From: Lentzea sp.
GTDB lineage: Bacteria; Actinomycetota; Actinomycetes; Mycobacteriales; Pseudonocardiaceae
Direction of reading: 5' to 3'
DNA length: 16,223 nt
Assembly (NCBI GenBank): GCA_030146905.1
Contig: JASLAV010000624.1
Span: 1-16,223 of the forward strand
The translations under genes were made by a program, and so were the position numbers. Numbering within the stretch: position 1 is the stretch's first letter; each line of letters begins with the position of its first letter. Below, piece by piece: positions 6,023-13,023 of this stretch. The notes under the pieces are model-generated. The model did no database searches. It saw nothing but the letters and a program-made list of their open reading frames with translations, and was not told the origin of the DNA.

Positions 6023-7385
6023 GGGCGGGAGCCTTCCGGTGCTCGATGCGGAACATCTCGGTGGGGGATCGGGTGTCGACGACGTGCTGGAGCACGAACT
6101 CGTAGACGGCGCCGCGTTCGGTCTCGGCGGGTGAGGTCGCGAACGCCAGGCTGGGCAGGTAGGCCATGTCGGGCGTCGGCAGGTGCAGCATCAGCGGGTT
6201 GGCCACCTTGGCCACGGCGGTCGCGAGCTCCTGGGTCGCGGCGCGGACCAGCAGCACCACGGCGATCTCTCGGGGCGGGTGGCTCGCCGGGTCCAGCTTC
6301 CCCAGCACCGCGTCGTAGCCGTAGCGGCGCAGGTCGAACGAGTACTCGGTGCCGTCGAGGCCGAGCGTCTGCGCGACGCGTGAGGTGAAGACCTCGACGA
6401 ACAGGTCGGTCCACGCCTCGATGTTCGCGAGGATGTGCTCGTCGCGGATGGCCGTGAACGACATCGTCTCGTAGCCGGTGGTCCTGGCGCCCTCCAGCTT
6501 GACCGTGTGCTGCTCGGCCGGGTGGAACCGCGAGCCCTCGACGCGGACGATCCGGTCGTCGACGGCCGTGTAGACGGCGTCGGTGACGTCGAGCTCGCCC
6601 GCGGGCTCGCGCATCCGGAACGGGTTCACCGTCTCGTAGAGCATGTGCGCCGCGACGGAGATCGGCGTGCACGCGGCTTCGGGGTCCAGCGGTTCGATGG
6701 TGAAGCCGGTCTGGTCGATCGTGGCGAGCACGCCGCCCGTGCGCGGGTTCGTCGTGCACTGGCCGCCGCACTCGACGATCTTCGCCGCGTGCCAGGTCGG
6801 GCCGGGCGGCATGCCGTGCATCAACGGGAACGCCGCCGCGACGGCGGTGTCGGTCGCGCGGCCGGCCAGCACCACGTCGGCGCCCGCGCGCAGGGCTTCC
6901 TCGATCGGCTCGTGACCCATCATGCCGACGATGTGGGTGCAACTGTCCACAGTGGCCTCGTCGAGCTCTGCCGCGGGCGCCAGCGGGTGCACCGCTCCGT
7001 CACGCAGGCGTTCGTTGACGAAGGCGGCGTCCTGCTCGCTGTAGATCGTGGCGACGGCCAGGTCGAGCTTCTCCTCGCGCAGGACGTCGTCCACGATCGC
7101 GGCGACCCACTCCACGCCAGAGTCGGTGCCGCTGGTGCCGCACGACCCGACGACGAGCGGGATGCGGGCCTGGGCGGACGCCCTGAGCAGGATCCGCAGG
7201 TCGCGCTTGACGGCCGCGGCCGTCGTCTTGGCCGTCCCCGACCCCAGGTAGTGCGGGCCCGAGTCGGTCGAGCCCGCGTCGACGGAGATGACGTCGGCGC
7301 CGAGCTCGAGTCCGCGGTCCACTGTGGACTGCGCGAACCCTGCGCCGAGCATGCCCGTGGGCGTCAGCACGCGGACTGCTTTCAT
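6015..7385 (-). CDS. AtuA-family (acyclic terpene utilisation, DUF1446) protein
   Basis: The 456-residue cytoplasmic protein carries the family hallmarks: an N-terminal nucleotide-binding-like LTPTGMLGAGF (8-18), SVDAGSTDSGPHYLGSG (about 34-50), VVGSCGTSGTDSG (about 78-90), a mid-protein GRATDTAVAAAFPLM and ECGGQCTTNPRTGG. The length is normal for the core AtuA domain. AtuA is needed for citronellol/geraniol catabolism in Pseudomonas, but most relatives lie in other pathways and the chemistry is undefined. AAGGA (complement of 7396-7400) lies about ten bases before the ATG at 7385. It overlaps the DUF4387 gene by 8 bp and follows the MFS transporter gene by about 156 bp, so it probably handles the compound imported by that transporter. 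No other atu genes such as a carboxylase are present. Confidence 0.92.
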   Translation of the reverse strand: MKAVRVLTPTGMLGAGFAQSTVDRGLELGADVISVDAGSTDSGPHYLGSGTAKTTAAAVKRDLRILLRASAQARIPLVVGSCGTSGTDSGVEWVAAIVDDVLREEKLDLAVATIYSEQDAAFVNERLRDGAVHPLAPAAELDEATVDSCTHIVGMMGHEPIEEALRAGADVVLAGRATDTAVAAAFPLMHGMPPGPTWHAAKIVECGGQCTTNPRTGGVLATIDQTGFTIEPLDPEAACTPISVAAHMLYETVNPFRMREPAGELDVTDAVYTAVDDRIVRVEGSRFHPAEQHTVKLEGARTTGYETMSFTAIRDEHILANIEAWTDLFVEVFTSRVAQTLGLDGTEYSFDLRRYGYDAVLGKLDPASHPPREIAVVLLVRAATQELATAVAKVANPLMLHLPTPDMAYLPSLAFATSPAETERGAVYEFVLQHVVDTRSPTEMFRIEHRKAPAHV

Positions 7386-7400
7386 GAGCGGTGGTCCTTC

Positions 7401-7534
7401 CGGTTCTGCGGTTCTGGAAGCGGTTCTAGTGGTGTGGCCCGGGACGTTGCCGGGCGAATTCGCGGTCAGGCGGACGCATCGGGGTGCCGCGAGGTGTCCT
7501 GCTGAGCGTGAATCACCCAGCCGACGTTCTGGGT
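7401..7534. promoter_or_regulatory. Transporter-AtuA intergenic region with repeats
   Basis: CGGTTCT occurs three times (7401, 7409 and 7421) just upstream of the ribosome binding site of the AtuA gene. ACCCAG (7515-7520) and CTGGGT (7529-7534) form a 6-bp inverted repeat with an eight-base loop shortly after the transporter stop. There is no T-run, so it is a weak terminator or mRNA-stabilising hairpin at best. The whole gap (7386-7541) has no open frame of its own. Confidence 0.35.
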
Positions 7535-7541
7535 CGCGCCA

Positions 7542-8804
7542 CTAGAGAGAGGTGGTGTGACGGCGGCTGATCACGGCGGCACGCAGGACGACCGCGGTCG
7601 CCACCGCGGTGAGCAGCGCGATGTCGAGGAGCATGAACCGCCACCCGGTGACGTCGACCATCGCGCCGACGATGCCGGGACCGACGAACCCGCCGGTCGC
7701 CCAGCTCACCGTGTAGAGGGTCGTGTAGACGCCGATCACGCGGGCGGACGGCGCGAGGTTCCACAGCACGACGGCGGCGTTGATCATGAACCCGGCCGCG
7801 CCGACGGCGGCGACGCAGAACGCGACGACGGTGGTGGCGGGAGTCGGCACGAGCGTGCCGAAGGCGAGTGCGACGCCGAAGACCACCATGCCGATGGTGA
7901 TCGTCCGGATGCGCCCGATGCGTTCGGCGAGCAGCGCCGCTGGGTAGGCGGCGGCGAGGAACGCGATGCCGCTGGGGAACGTCAGCGACCCGGCCTCGCC
8001 CCGCGTCAGGCCGAGCGTCTCCATGCCGTACGGGGTGAACAGCGCCCGTGAGGAGAACCAGGCCGACCCGAACAGCAGGACCGCGCAGATGACGAGGAGC
8101 CTGCTGCGGTTGGAGTCGCGGACGATGTCCTTGAGCAGGTCGCGGAGCCGGACGTCCTGCTCGTCGGCCGCGGTGTCCTCGACGAGCGCGGCCTGGTAGG
8201 CCCGCGACCTGTTGTCCCGCACCCGTGAGACGAGGACCGCCGTGCACACCAGCATGAGCAGCGCCGGGACGGTGAACGCGAGCTTCGGGTGGTCGTCGAC
8301 CAGCAGCGCGCTGACGAGAGCGGACACGAGGACGGTGAGACCGGAGGCGATCTTGACGAACGCGTTCGCCCTGCCACGCCGTTCCGGCTCGATGAAGTCG
8401 GGCAGCAGCGCCTGCGCGATCGGCTTGAAGGTGTTGCCCACCAACGCGTACACGAAGATCACCGCGATCAGCGCGGGAAGCGCCGTGGCCAGCGGGATCA
8501 GCGTGAACAGCACGGCCGCGAGCGGCATGCCCACCGCCAGGTACGGGATCCGGCGCCCCCAGCGGGTGCGGGTGTTGTCGGAGCGGTTGGCGATCCAGGG
8601 CTGCACGAAGATGCCGAGCAGGTTGTCCATGCCCATGACCAGGCCGACGAGCGCCGTGCTCGCGATGTGCTCGCGCAGCAGCGGTGGCACCTGGGCGTCG
8701 TAGAAGTCCCAGGTCGCTTCCTGCGCGAAGACGGCGAGCGCTACGTAGAACGTGATCCGCCGGGTGGTTCGCCGGTCCGCCGGCGTGGTGGCGATTGTGG
8801 ACAC
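7542..8804 (-). CDS. MFS transporter, SLC45/GPH-like
   Basis: The 420-residue product is an integral membrane protein with about twelve hydrophobic helices. It looks like the SLC45/GPH branch of the major facilitator superfamily: LVGLVMGMDNLLGIFVQPWI is followed by the loop SDNTRTRWGRRIPYL, equivalent to the R-x-G-R-R-x-P-Y signature between helices 2 and 3 of sugar/cation symporters. A central cytoplasmic loop (about 195-225, LVEDTAADEQDVRLRDLLKD) separates the two halves. The GTG at 8804 is chosen because GGAGG (complement of 8810-8814) lies five bases upstream; an upstream ATG at 8867 falls inside the promoter. The substrate is probably a sugar, glycoside or related polar molecule, inferred from the family. 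It heads the AtuA/DUF4387 unit and is divergent from the GntR gene. Confidence 0.9.
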   Translation of the reverse strand: MSTIATTPADRRTTRRITFYVALAVFAQEATWDFYDAQVPPLLREHIASTALVGLVMGMDNLLGIFVQPWIANRSDNTRTRWGRRIPYLAVGMPLAAVLFTLIPLATALPALIAVIFVYALVGNTFKPIAQALLPDFIEPERRGRANAFVKIASGLTVLVSALVSALLVDDHPKLAFTVPALLMLVCTAVLVSRVRDNRSRAYQAALVEDTAADEQDVRLRDLLKDIVRDSNRSRLLVICAVLLFGSAWFSSRALFTPYGMETLGLTRGEAGSLTFPSGIAFLAAAYPAALLAERIGRIRTITIGMVVFGVALAFGTLVPTPATTVVAFCVAAVGAAGFMINAAVVLWNLAPSARVIGVYTTLYTVSWATGGFVGPGIVGAMVDVTGWRFMLLDIALLTAVATAVVLRAAVISRRHTTSL

Positions 8805-8834
8805 AGAAGCCTCCGTTGGCTTGTGGGCCCGCTC

Positions 8835-8891
8835 ACGGTAAGATGCTATAGCAAAATCGTCAAGCAATAGCCTAGCTGCTGGTCGTAGGAT
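8835..8891. promoter_or_regulatory. MFS promoter with embedded GntR operator
   Basis: On the minus strand TTGACG (complement of 8858-8863), a 17-bp spacer and TACCGT (complement of 8835-8840) form a good sigma-70-type promoter for the transporter. GCTATAGC (8845-8852) and GCAATAGC (8864-8871) form an inverted repeat matching at seven of eight arm positions. It brackets the -35 box and spacer, so a bound regulator would block RNA polymerase. On the plus strand TAGGAT (8886-8891) is a candidate -10 for the regulator, close enough to GTG codons at 8894/8900 for a leaderless start. Confidence 0.65.
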
Positions 8892-8893
8892 CC

Positions 8894-9625
8894 GTGGTCG
8901 TGACGGTCGACGATGATCCCCGCGAGACGCTGGCCGACCGCGCGTACCGTTCGGTCCAGAGGGCCATCGGCACCGGTGAGCTGAAGCCGAACGAGAAGGT
9001 CACCGAACGGGGCCTGGCCGAGCGGCTGTCGATGAGTCCGACGCCGGTCCGCGAGGCCATCCGCCGCCTGGAGCAGGACGGCCTGATCACCAGGACCGGC
9101 CCGCGCACGGTCGTCGTCGCGGACATCGGTCTCGCCGCCGTCGAGGACCTGGCGGAGGTGGAGATCGCGCTGCGCGGCCTCATCGCCCGCTTCGCCGCCC
9201 GGCACGCGACCCCGGCCCAGCTCGACGCTCTCGACGCGGTCCTCGACGAGGCGGACGACCTGCTGATCGTGATCAAGCAGCGTGTCGCGGAGGGCCGGCC
9301 CATCGAGAAGCACCTGAACGTGCTCCTCGACGTGATGCAGCGCTTCAACGACGCGGTCGCGGCGTGCGCGGGCAACGCCGTCCTGGTCAGGCTGCTGGAG
9401 CAGACGAGGGTGTTCACCAGGGCGGAGCGCAGGACCAGGACGCTCGAACGCGTCCTCGCCAACCACGAGCGGAACCTCGCGCGCTACGCCTCGCACCGCG
9501 CGCTCGTGCGAGCCCTGCGCGCGGGCGACCCGGTGACCGCCGAACGGCTCGCGATCGAGGACGTGGCGGCGGGGCTCGACGACCTGCGCCGCGAGCCGGG
9601 TCAGGTGCCGGAGTCAGCCGGCTGA
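8894..9625 (+). CDS. GntR-family regulator, FCD subfamily
   Basis: The 243-residue protein has an N-terminal winged helix: LADRAYRSVQRAIGTGELKP (13-32), then VTERGLAERLSMSPTPVREA (36-55), which is the GntR recognition region, then the wing EQDGLITRTGPRTVVV. Residues about 85-230 form the all-helical FCD effector domain. FCD proteins usually bind a metal through D-x-x-F-H and further histidines. Here the first motif reads MQRFN (148-152) and the usual last histidine is D223, while H201 remains, so the metal site looks degraded. A GTG at 8894 or 8900 can start it. It is divergent from the MFS gene and probably controls the transporter-AtuA-DUF4387 unit. FCD regulators commonly sense small organic acids; the ligand here is unknown. 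Confidence 0.93.
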   Translation: MVVTVDDDPRETLADRAYRSVQRAIGTGELKPNEKVTERGLAERLSMSPTPVREAIRRLEQDGLITRTGPRTVVVADIGLAAVEDLAEVEIALRGLIARFAARHATPAQLDALDAVLDEADDLLIVIKQRVAEGRPIEKHLNVLLDVMQRFNDAVAACAGNAVLVRLLEQTRVFTRAERRTRTLERVLANHERNLARYASHRALVRALRAGDPVTAERLAIEDVAAGLDDLRREPGQVPESAG

Positions 9626-10225
9626 GAGCGGCACGCTCCCCACGACGGCACCGTTCTCGTCCAGCACGCGGATGCTCGGCACGTCCCGCGCGTCCACCGA
9701 GAGCACGATCCGCGGCCTGCCCTCCGAGTCGTTCAGCGCGAGCACCGAGCCGTCACCGGTCGACCACACCAGCTCGACCCTCGTGGGCATCGGCGGCGTC
9801 TGCTCGACGGGCAACGACGGGTCGGGCATCTGCTTGAAGAACAACGCCGTCGCGCCGTGCGGGCCCTGCCACTGGGTGCCGAGCGTGATGGCCTGCGCGT
9901 TGACGTAGTCGAGGGAGAAGCTGGCCTGCGACGCTCCCGCCACGACGCCGCCGCGTTCGTCGCCGTTCTCGTCGTTGAAGATCAGGTAGGTGCCGCGTTC
10001 GGGACCCTGGCGCTGGTCGGCCGGGATCACCCTGCCGCCGATGAGCACTGGCGGGCGCCGGGTGTCCGCGAGCACGCGCTGGCGGCCCCGGTAGTCGCGC
10101 ACGGTGAAGGCCGGGCGGACCTCCTCGCCGCGGGGCTCGGCGGTGGCGGGCGGGGTCACGACGGCGGTGGTGGCGGTGGCGATGGCGGCGCCGCGGAGCG
10201 CGGCGCGCCTGGACAGCGTTGACAT
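9614..10225 (-). CDS. Tat-exported protein of unknown function
   Basis: The 203-residue product begins MSTLSRRAALRGAAIATATT, a twin-arginine signal with R6-R7, a hydrophobic stretch and a likely cleavage after A29 (PPATA). The mature part has two recognisable motif blocks: YLIFNDENGDERGGV (about 80-94) and LNDSEGRPRIVLSVD with RVLDENGAVV (about 164-195). They resemble a beta-rich family of short Asn-Asp/Gly-Arg repeats found in hypothetical bacterial proteins. No catalytic residues or cysteines point to an enzyme. Export by Tat implies folding in the cytoplasm, sometimes with a cofactor. The 3' end overlaps the 3' end of the GntR gene by 12 bp, tail to tail, so the two are unlikely to share regulation. 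The 180 bp upstream (10226-10407) holds no gene. Confidence 0.8.
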   Translation of the reverse strand: MSTLSRRAALRGAAIATATTAVVTPPATAEPRGEEVRPAFTVRDYRGRQRVLADTRRPPVLIGGRVIPADQRQGPERGTYLIFNDENGDERGGVVAGASQASFSLDYVNAQAITLGTQWQGPHGATALFFKQMPDPSLPVEQTPPMPTRVELVWSTGDGSVLALNDSEGRPRIVLSVDARDVPSIRVLDENGAVVGSVPLSAG

Positions 10226-10407
10226 GCGTGCGAGTCAACCGCCGCATCCGCGGCTGATCACTGGGGCGGACCGGTGTTGTCGTGGTGGTGCTGCCCCCAC
10301 CTCCACCGGATCCGCGTCCGTCGGCGGTGGCGCGGCAGGCGGGCGGTCCGGGTCTTCGAGCCGGCCGCCGCCCGTTCCTCCGCGTGCCGCCGTGGGGCGC
10401 CCTCGGG

Positions 10408-10815
10408 TCAGCCGGTCTGGCGGTCGTCGGCGGCCGCGGTCTGGGTCAGCACGGCGACGGTCTGCTCGAGTCCCCGCTGCACCTCGTCGCCCTGGGCCTC
10501 GCGGACGCTGTGCAGGCTCACGGTGATGCGCGACCGTCCCGGCGCCACCTCTTCGACCTGCAGCTCGCCGTGGTAGTCGTCGGGGCCCTCGGCGCCCCAT
10601 TCGAGCGTCCGCCGTTCGGCATCCGGCCGGACCCACGCCTCGCCCTCGACGTGGTGGCCGTGCACGTCGGCCTCCACGTGCACCTGCTCACCGCCCTCGG
10701 GCTCGGCCGCGGTCATCTGCGGGAAGTAGCGGGGCAGGTTCCTGGGCTCCGCCAGGAAGCCGAACAGCGTGTCGGCGGGGATGTCGGCTTCCGCCGTGTG
10801 CGTGTAGGTCGCCAT
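10408..10815 (-). CDS. SRPBCC-fold protein (polyketide cyclase/START-like)
   Basis: The 135-residue cytoplasmic protein matches the SRPBCC helix-grip fold. It opens with a strand and TAEADIPADTLFGFLAEPRN followed by LPRYFPQM, the usual V-W-x-x-L-x-D-x-x-x-x-P-x-x region at the cavity mouth. Alternating strands follow (EGEAWVRPDAERRTLEW, RSRITVSLHSV), then a long C-terminal helix (EVQRGLEQTVAVLTQTAAAD). Such proteins bind hydrophobic small molecules and some are cyclases or dehydratases; no specific activity can be read here. It is 24 bp downstream of the TetR gene. The gap contains GGGTACCC (10824-10831) but no clear ribosome binding site, so translation may depend on coupling. It is probably the last gene of the FMN reductase operon. 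Confidence 0.85.
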   Translation of the reverse strand: MATYTHTAEADIPADTLFGFLAEPRNLPRYFPQMTAAEPEGGEQVHVEADVHGHHVEGEAWVRPDAERRTLEWGAEGPDDYHGELQVEEVAPGRSRITVSLHSVREAQGDEVQRGLEQTVAVLTQTAAADDRQTG

Positions 10816-10839
10816 GACAGGCCGGGTACCCCGGTCCGG

Positions 10840-11451
10840 TCAGCCGCAGACCCGCTCGATCAGGTCCTGCCAGCTCGCGATCAGGTCGTCCACGACGGTG
10901 CCGGGGTGCGGCGCGCCCGAACCGTCCGGCCCCTGCAGGTACAGCAGCACCGGTCCTTCCAGTGCCGCGACCAGCTGCAACGCCAGTGTGCCGCTCGCGG
11001 CCGCGTCCGGCACGGCCTCGCTCAGCAGCATCTGCACGTGGAACAGCGACGGGCTCTGCTGGATGGGCTTCGGCTGACCGGTGTCGAGCGTGGCGCGGGC
11101 CAGCGCCGTCCGCGCCACCAGGAACTCGAGCCGCGCCTTGCCGAACGCGACCAGGCGCTCGACCGCCGGCGCGCCGGGACCGAGCGGTGGTGGTCCGCTC
11201 ATCAGCTGTTCCTGGAACCGCTTCTCCTCCTCGTCGAACAGCGCGAAGAAGATGCCCGCACGGGTGCGGAAGCGGCGGAACACGGTGCCCTTGCCGAGTC
11301 CCGCCGCTTCCGCGAGGCCGTCCATGGTGACCTTGTCGACGCCCAGCTCCTCGACCATCCGCCTGGCGACGTCGAGCAGGTGGGCGCGGTTGCGCGCCGC
11401 GTCGGCCCGCTCCTCGCGAGGCCGGTCCAGCGGTAGCGAGACGGGGTCCAC
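10840..11451 (-). CDS. TetR-family transcriptional regulator
   Basis: The 203-residue product has a standard TetR DNA-binding domain: RNRAHLLDVARRMVEELGVD, then VTMDGLAEAAGLGKGTVFRR, with F-R-R-F in place of the common Y-x-Y-F. The start is a GTG at 11451 with only a weak ribosome binding site; the basic N-terminus (PREERADAARNR) precedes the first helix as usual. It sits between the FMN reductase gene (31-bp gap upstream) and the SRPBCC gene (24-bp gap downstream). It is therefore co-transcribed with both, and probably autoregulates the unit by binding the tandem sites at 12092-12137. The C-terminal domain (about 85-203) includes the aromatic-poor stretch TGQPKPIQQSPSLFHVQMLL. The inducer is unknown. 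Confidence 0.92.
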   Translation of the reverse strand: MDPVSLPLDRPREERADAARNRAHLLDVARRMVEELGVDKVTMDGLAEAAGLGKGTVFRRFRTRAGIFFALFDEEEKRFQEQLMSGPPPLGPGAPAVERLVAFGKARLEFLVARTALARATLDTGQPKPIQQSPSLFHVQMLLSEAVPDAAASGTLALQLVAALEGPVLLYLQGPDGSGAPHPGTVVDDLIASWQDLIERVCG

Positions 11452-11482
11452 GGCCTGAACGCTACCCGCCGGTCGCGTCCTC

Positions 11483-12061
11483 TCAGGACCGCTGCGCGAG
11501 CTGCCGCTCCCGCAGCGGTGCGAGCGCGGTGCTCCAGGCGACGAGCTCGTCGAACAGGGTCGCCAGCGTGGCCGCCTGCACGTCGGACGGCGCGAACGTG
11601 GTGAAGCCCTCGAAGTCGTGGAACATCGACAGCGACACGCTGGTGCGCACGTCGGCGAGCTTGAGCTCTCCCGCGATCAGCCGGAGGTGCTCCACGGCCC
11701 GCGCCCCGCCGACGCCGCCGTAGGACACGAAGCCGACCGCCTTGTTGTTCCACTCCGCGAAGAGGTAGTCGATCGCGTTCTTGAGCACGCCGGAGGTCGA
11801 GTGGTTGTACTCGGGCGTGACCATGACGAACCCGTCGAAGCTCGCGATCTTCGCCGCCCACGTCTTGGTGTGGTCGTGCTGGTACTGGCCCATCATCGGC
11901 GGCATCGGCTCGTCGAGGTGGGGGAGCGGGAAGTCCTTCAGGTCCACCAGCTCGAACGTCGCGTCGGTGCGCTGCTCCGCGTTCCGGAGCACCCACCTGG
12001 CCACCTGCTCGCCGTTCCGGCCGGGGCGCGTGCTGCCGATGATGATCCCGATGTGCGTCAT
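11483..12061 (-). CDS. NAD(P)H-dependent FMN reductase
   Basis: The 192-residue flavodoxin-fold enzyme carries the phosphate-binding loop GSTRPGRNGEQVARW (9-23), which holds the FMN phosphate, and MVTPEYNHSTSGVLKNAIDY (80-99), the isoalloxazine-contacting motif with P-E-Y-N at 83-86. A third loop, SYGGVGGARA (113-122), is also typical. Family members transfer hydride from NADPH or NADH to FMN and can reduce quinones, azo dyes, nitro compounds or chromate. The ATG at 12061 is preceded by AAGGA nine bases upstream. It is the first gene of a minus-strand operon with a TetR regulator and an SRPBCC protein, which suggests an inducible detoxification or redox-balancing unit. Protein length is normal. 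Confidence 0.93.
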   Translation of the reverse strand: MTHIGIIIGSTRPGRNGEQVARWVLRNAEQRTDATFELVDLKDFPLPHLDEPMPPMMGQYQHDHTKTWAAKIASFDGFVMVTPEYNHSTSGVLKNAIDYLFAEWNNKAVGFVSYGGVGGARAVEHLRLIAGELKLADVRTSVSLSMFHDFEGFTTFAPSDVQAATLATLFDELVAWSTALAPLRERQLAQRS

Positions 12062-12091
12062 GTCCTCAAGTCCTTTGCCGAGCCGCGAATT

Positions 12092-12137
12092 AAGCGGACT
12101 ATCCCCCGCTTGTGTGAGTGGACTTTACCCCGCTTGT
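12092..12137. promoter_or_regulatory. Two tandem TetR-type operators before the FMN reductase operon
   Basis: AAGCGGACTATCCCCCGCTT starting at 12092 contains 6-bp inverted arms (AAGCGG/CCGCTT). A second copy, GTGGACTTTACCCCGCTTGT at 12118-12137, matches it at most positions with a period of 24 bp, about two helical turns. Both lie 30-75 bp upstream of the ATG at 12061. TAAAGT or GATAGT, inside the repeats on the minus strand, could be -10 boxes. The regulator encoded at 10840 is the obvious ligand, an inference from context. Confidence 0.65.
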
Positions 12138-12166
12138 TCGCGGCCCGGTCGGTGGCCTGGGTCACC

Positions 12167-12535
12167 TCAGCCGAGGAAGCGGCCGATCGCGACGAACGCG
12201 GCGAGCAGCAGCAGGACCACGTTGCCGGGCAGCGACTTCGTCTCGCCCAGCTTGAGGTGCACGCGTGCGGCGAGCACCTGCACGATCACCAGCCCGACGG
12301 CGGCGATCGGCGTCAGAATCGGAGCGATGCCGGTCAGCCACGGCAGGACCACGCCGATCGCACCGAGGACCTCGATGGCGCCGACCGCCTTCACCGCCCC
12401 GTCCGACATGTCCTTCGCCCAGTCGAAGCGGCCGGACGCGACCATCCGCTCGCGCGGCTGCACGACCTTCATGACGCCGGCGGCCAGGTAGACCGCCGCC
12501 AGCAGGCCCTGCACCACCCACAGTGCGATGTTCAC
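12167..12535 (-). CDS. DoxX-like membrane protein
   Basis: The product of about 122 residues is a four-helix inner-membrane protein of DoxX type. Hydrophobic segments are IALWVVQGLLAAVYLAAGVM, VGAIEVLGAIGVVLPWLTG, PILTPIAAVGLVIVQVLAAR and NVVLLLLAAFVAIGRFLG. The A-G-V-M-K at the end of helix 1 and G-x-I-E in helix 2 are typical family positions. The GTG at 12535 is preferred because GGAGA lies five bases before it; a TTG at 12547 is the longer alternative. DoxX relatives are linked to quinone or thiosulfate redox chemistry and oxidative stress, but many actinobacterial copies are uncharacterised. The divergent HxlR gene at 12612 and a dyad at 12550-12564 suggest direct control by that regulator. 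Upstream, 12062-12166 holds only the neighbouring operon's promoter. Confidence 0.88.
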   Translation of the reverse strand: MNIALWVVQGLLAAVYLAAGVMKVVQPRERMVASGRFDWAKDMSDGAVKAVGAIEVLGAIGVVLPWLTGIAPILTPIAAVGLVIVQVLAARVHLKLGETKSLPGNVVLLLLAAFVAIGRFLG

Positions 12536-12549
12536 CGAGTTCTCCAATT

Positions 12550-12564
12550 CTTACGATTTGTAAG
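12550..12564. promoter_or_regulatory. HxlR-type operator between DoxX and HxlR genes
   Basis: CTTAC (12550-12554) and GTAAG (12560-12564) form an inverted repeat with a five-base AT-rich spacer, inside the only AT-rich patch between the two divergent genes. TTGTAA (12558-12563) and TATGCA (12580-12585), 16 bp apart, could be promoter boxes for the HxlR gene. The site fits a small winged-helix dimer; assignment is by context. Confidence 0.55.
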
Positions 12565-12611
12565 TAGCCTCATGATCTGTATGCATCGGAGGCGCTGCAA
12601 AAGGCACACGG

Positions 12612-13013
12612 ATGTATGTGTCCAGGACGGGAGGTCCGGCTGTGACGGGGTTCACCCGTGGTGAGGGATGTCCGTCGTCGATGAGGGACGGCGGCGTGGT
12701 CCGCGAGGTGCTGGACCGCATCGGCGACAAGTGGAGCCTGCTGGTCGTCGGCGCGCTGAGCGAGGGCCCGCTGCGCTTCGGGGAGCTGGAGAAGGAGGTC
12801 GCAGGCATCTCGCAGCGCATGCTCACGCTGACGTTGAAGCACCTGGTCGAGGACGGCCTGGTCAGCCGCACCCCCTACGCCGAGGTGCCGCCGCGCGTCG
12901 AGTACGAGGCGACGGAGCTCGGGAAGACGTTGATACCGCTGGTGGTCGCGCTCGCCGAGTGGGCGCTGGAGCACCGCGACGAGATCAACGCCAACCGCCG
13001 GTCCCTGGTGTAG
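12612..13013 (+). CDS. HxlR-family winged-helix regulator
   Basis: The 133-residue protein matches the HxlR/MarR-like family: VREVLDRIGDKWSLLVVGAL (29-48) is the signature helix region, followed by LRFGELEKEVAGISQRMLTL and LKHLVEDGLVSRTPYAEVPP, the recognition helix and wing, then VEYEATELGKTLIPLV. A single cysteine, C20, precedes the first helix at the place where redox- or electrophile-sensing HxlR proteins carry their reactive cysteine. The ATG at 12612 has AAAAGG seven bases upstream. The gene is divergent from the DoxX-like gene and converges with the TetR gene, leaving 10 bp between stops. It probably represses the DoxX gene and itself until C20 is modified, inferred from characterised family members. 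Confidence 0.92.
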   Translation: MYVSRTGGPAVTGFTRGEGCPSSMRDGGVVREVLDRIGDKWSLLVVGALSEGPLRFGELEKEVAGISQRMLTLTLKHLVEDGLVSRTPYAEVPPRVEYEATELGKTLIPLVVALAEWALEHRDEINANRRSLV

Positions 13014-13023
13014 GACCGGGTGG

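Noticed and set aside
6435..7505. Plus-strand frame of 356 codons opposite the AtuA gene
   Set aside because: It is antisense to a clearly conserved AtuA coding sequence and is Arg/Val/Gly-rich with no domain.
11618..12664. Plus-strand frame of 348 codons across the FMN reductase promoter and DoxX gene
   Set aside because: It runs through a regulatory region and antisense to two recognised genes; there is no domain.
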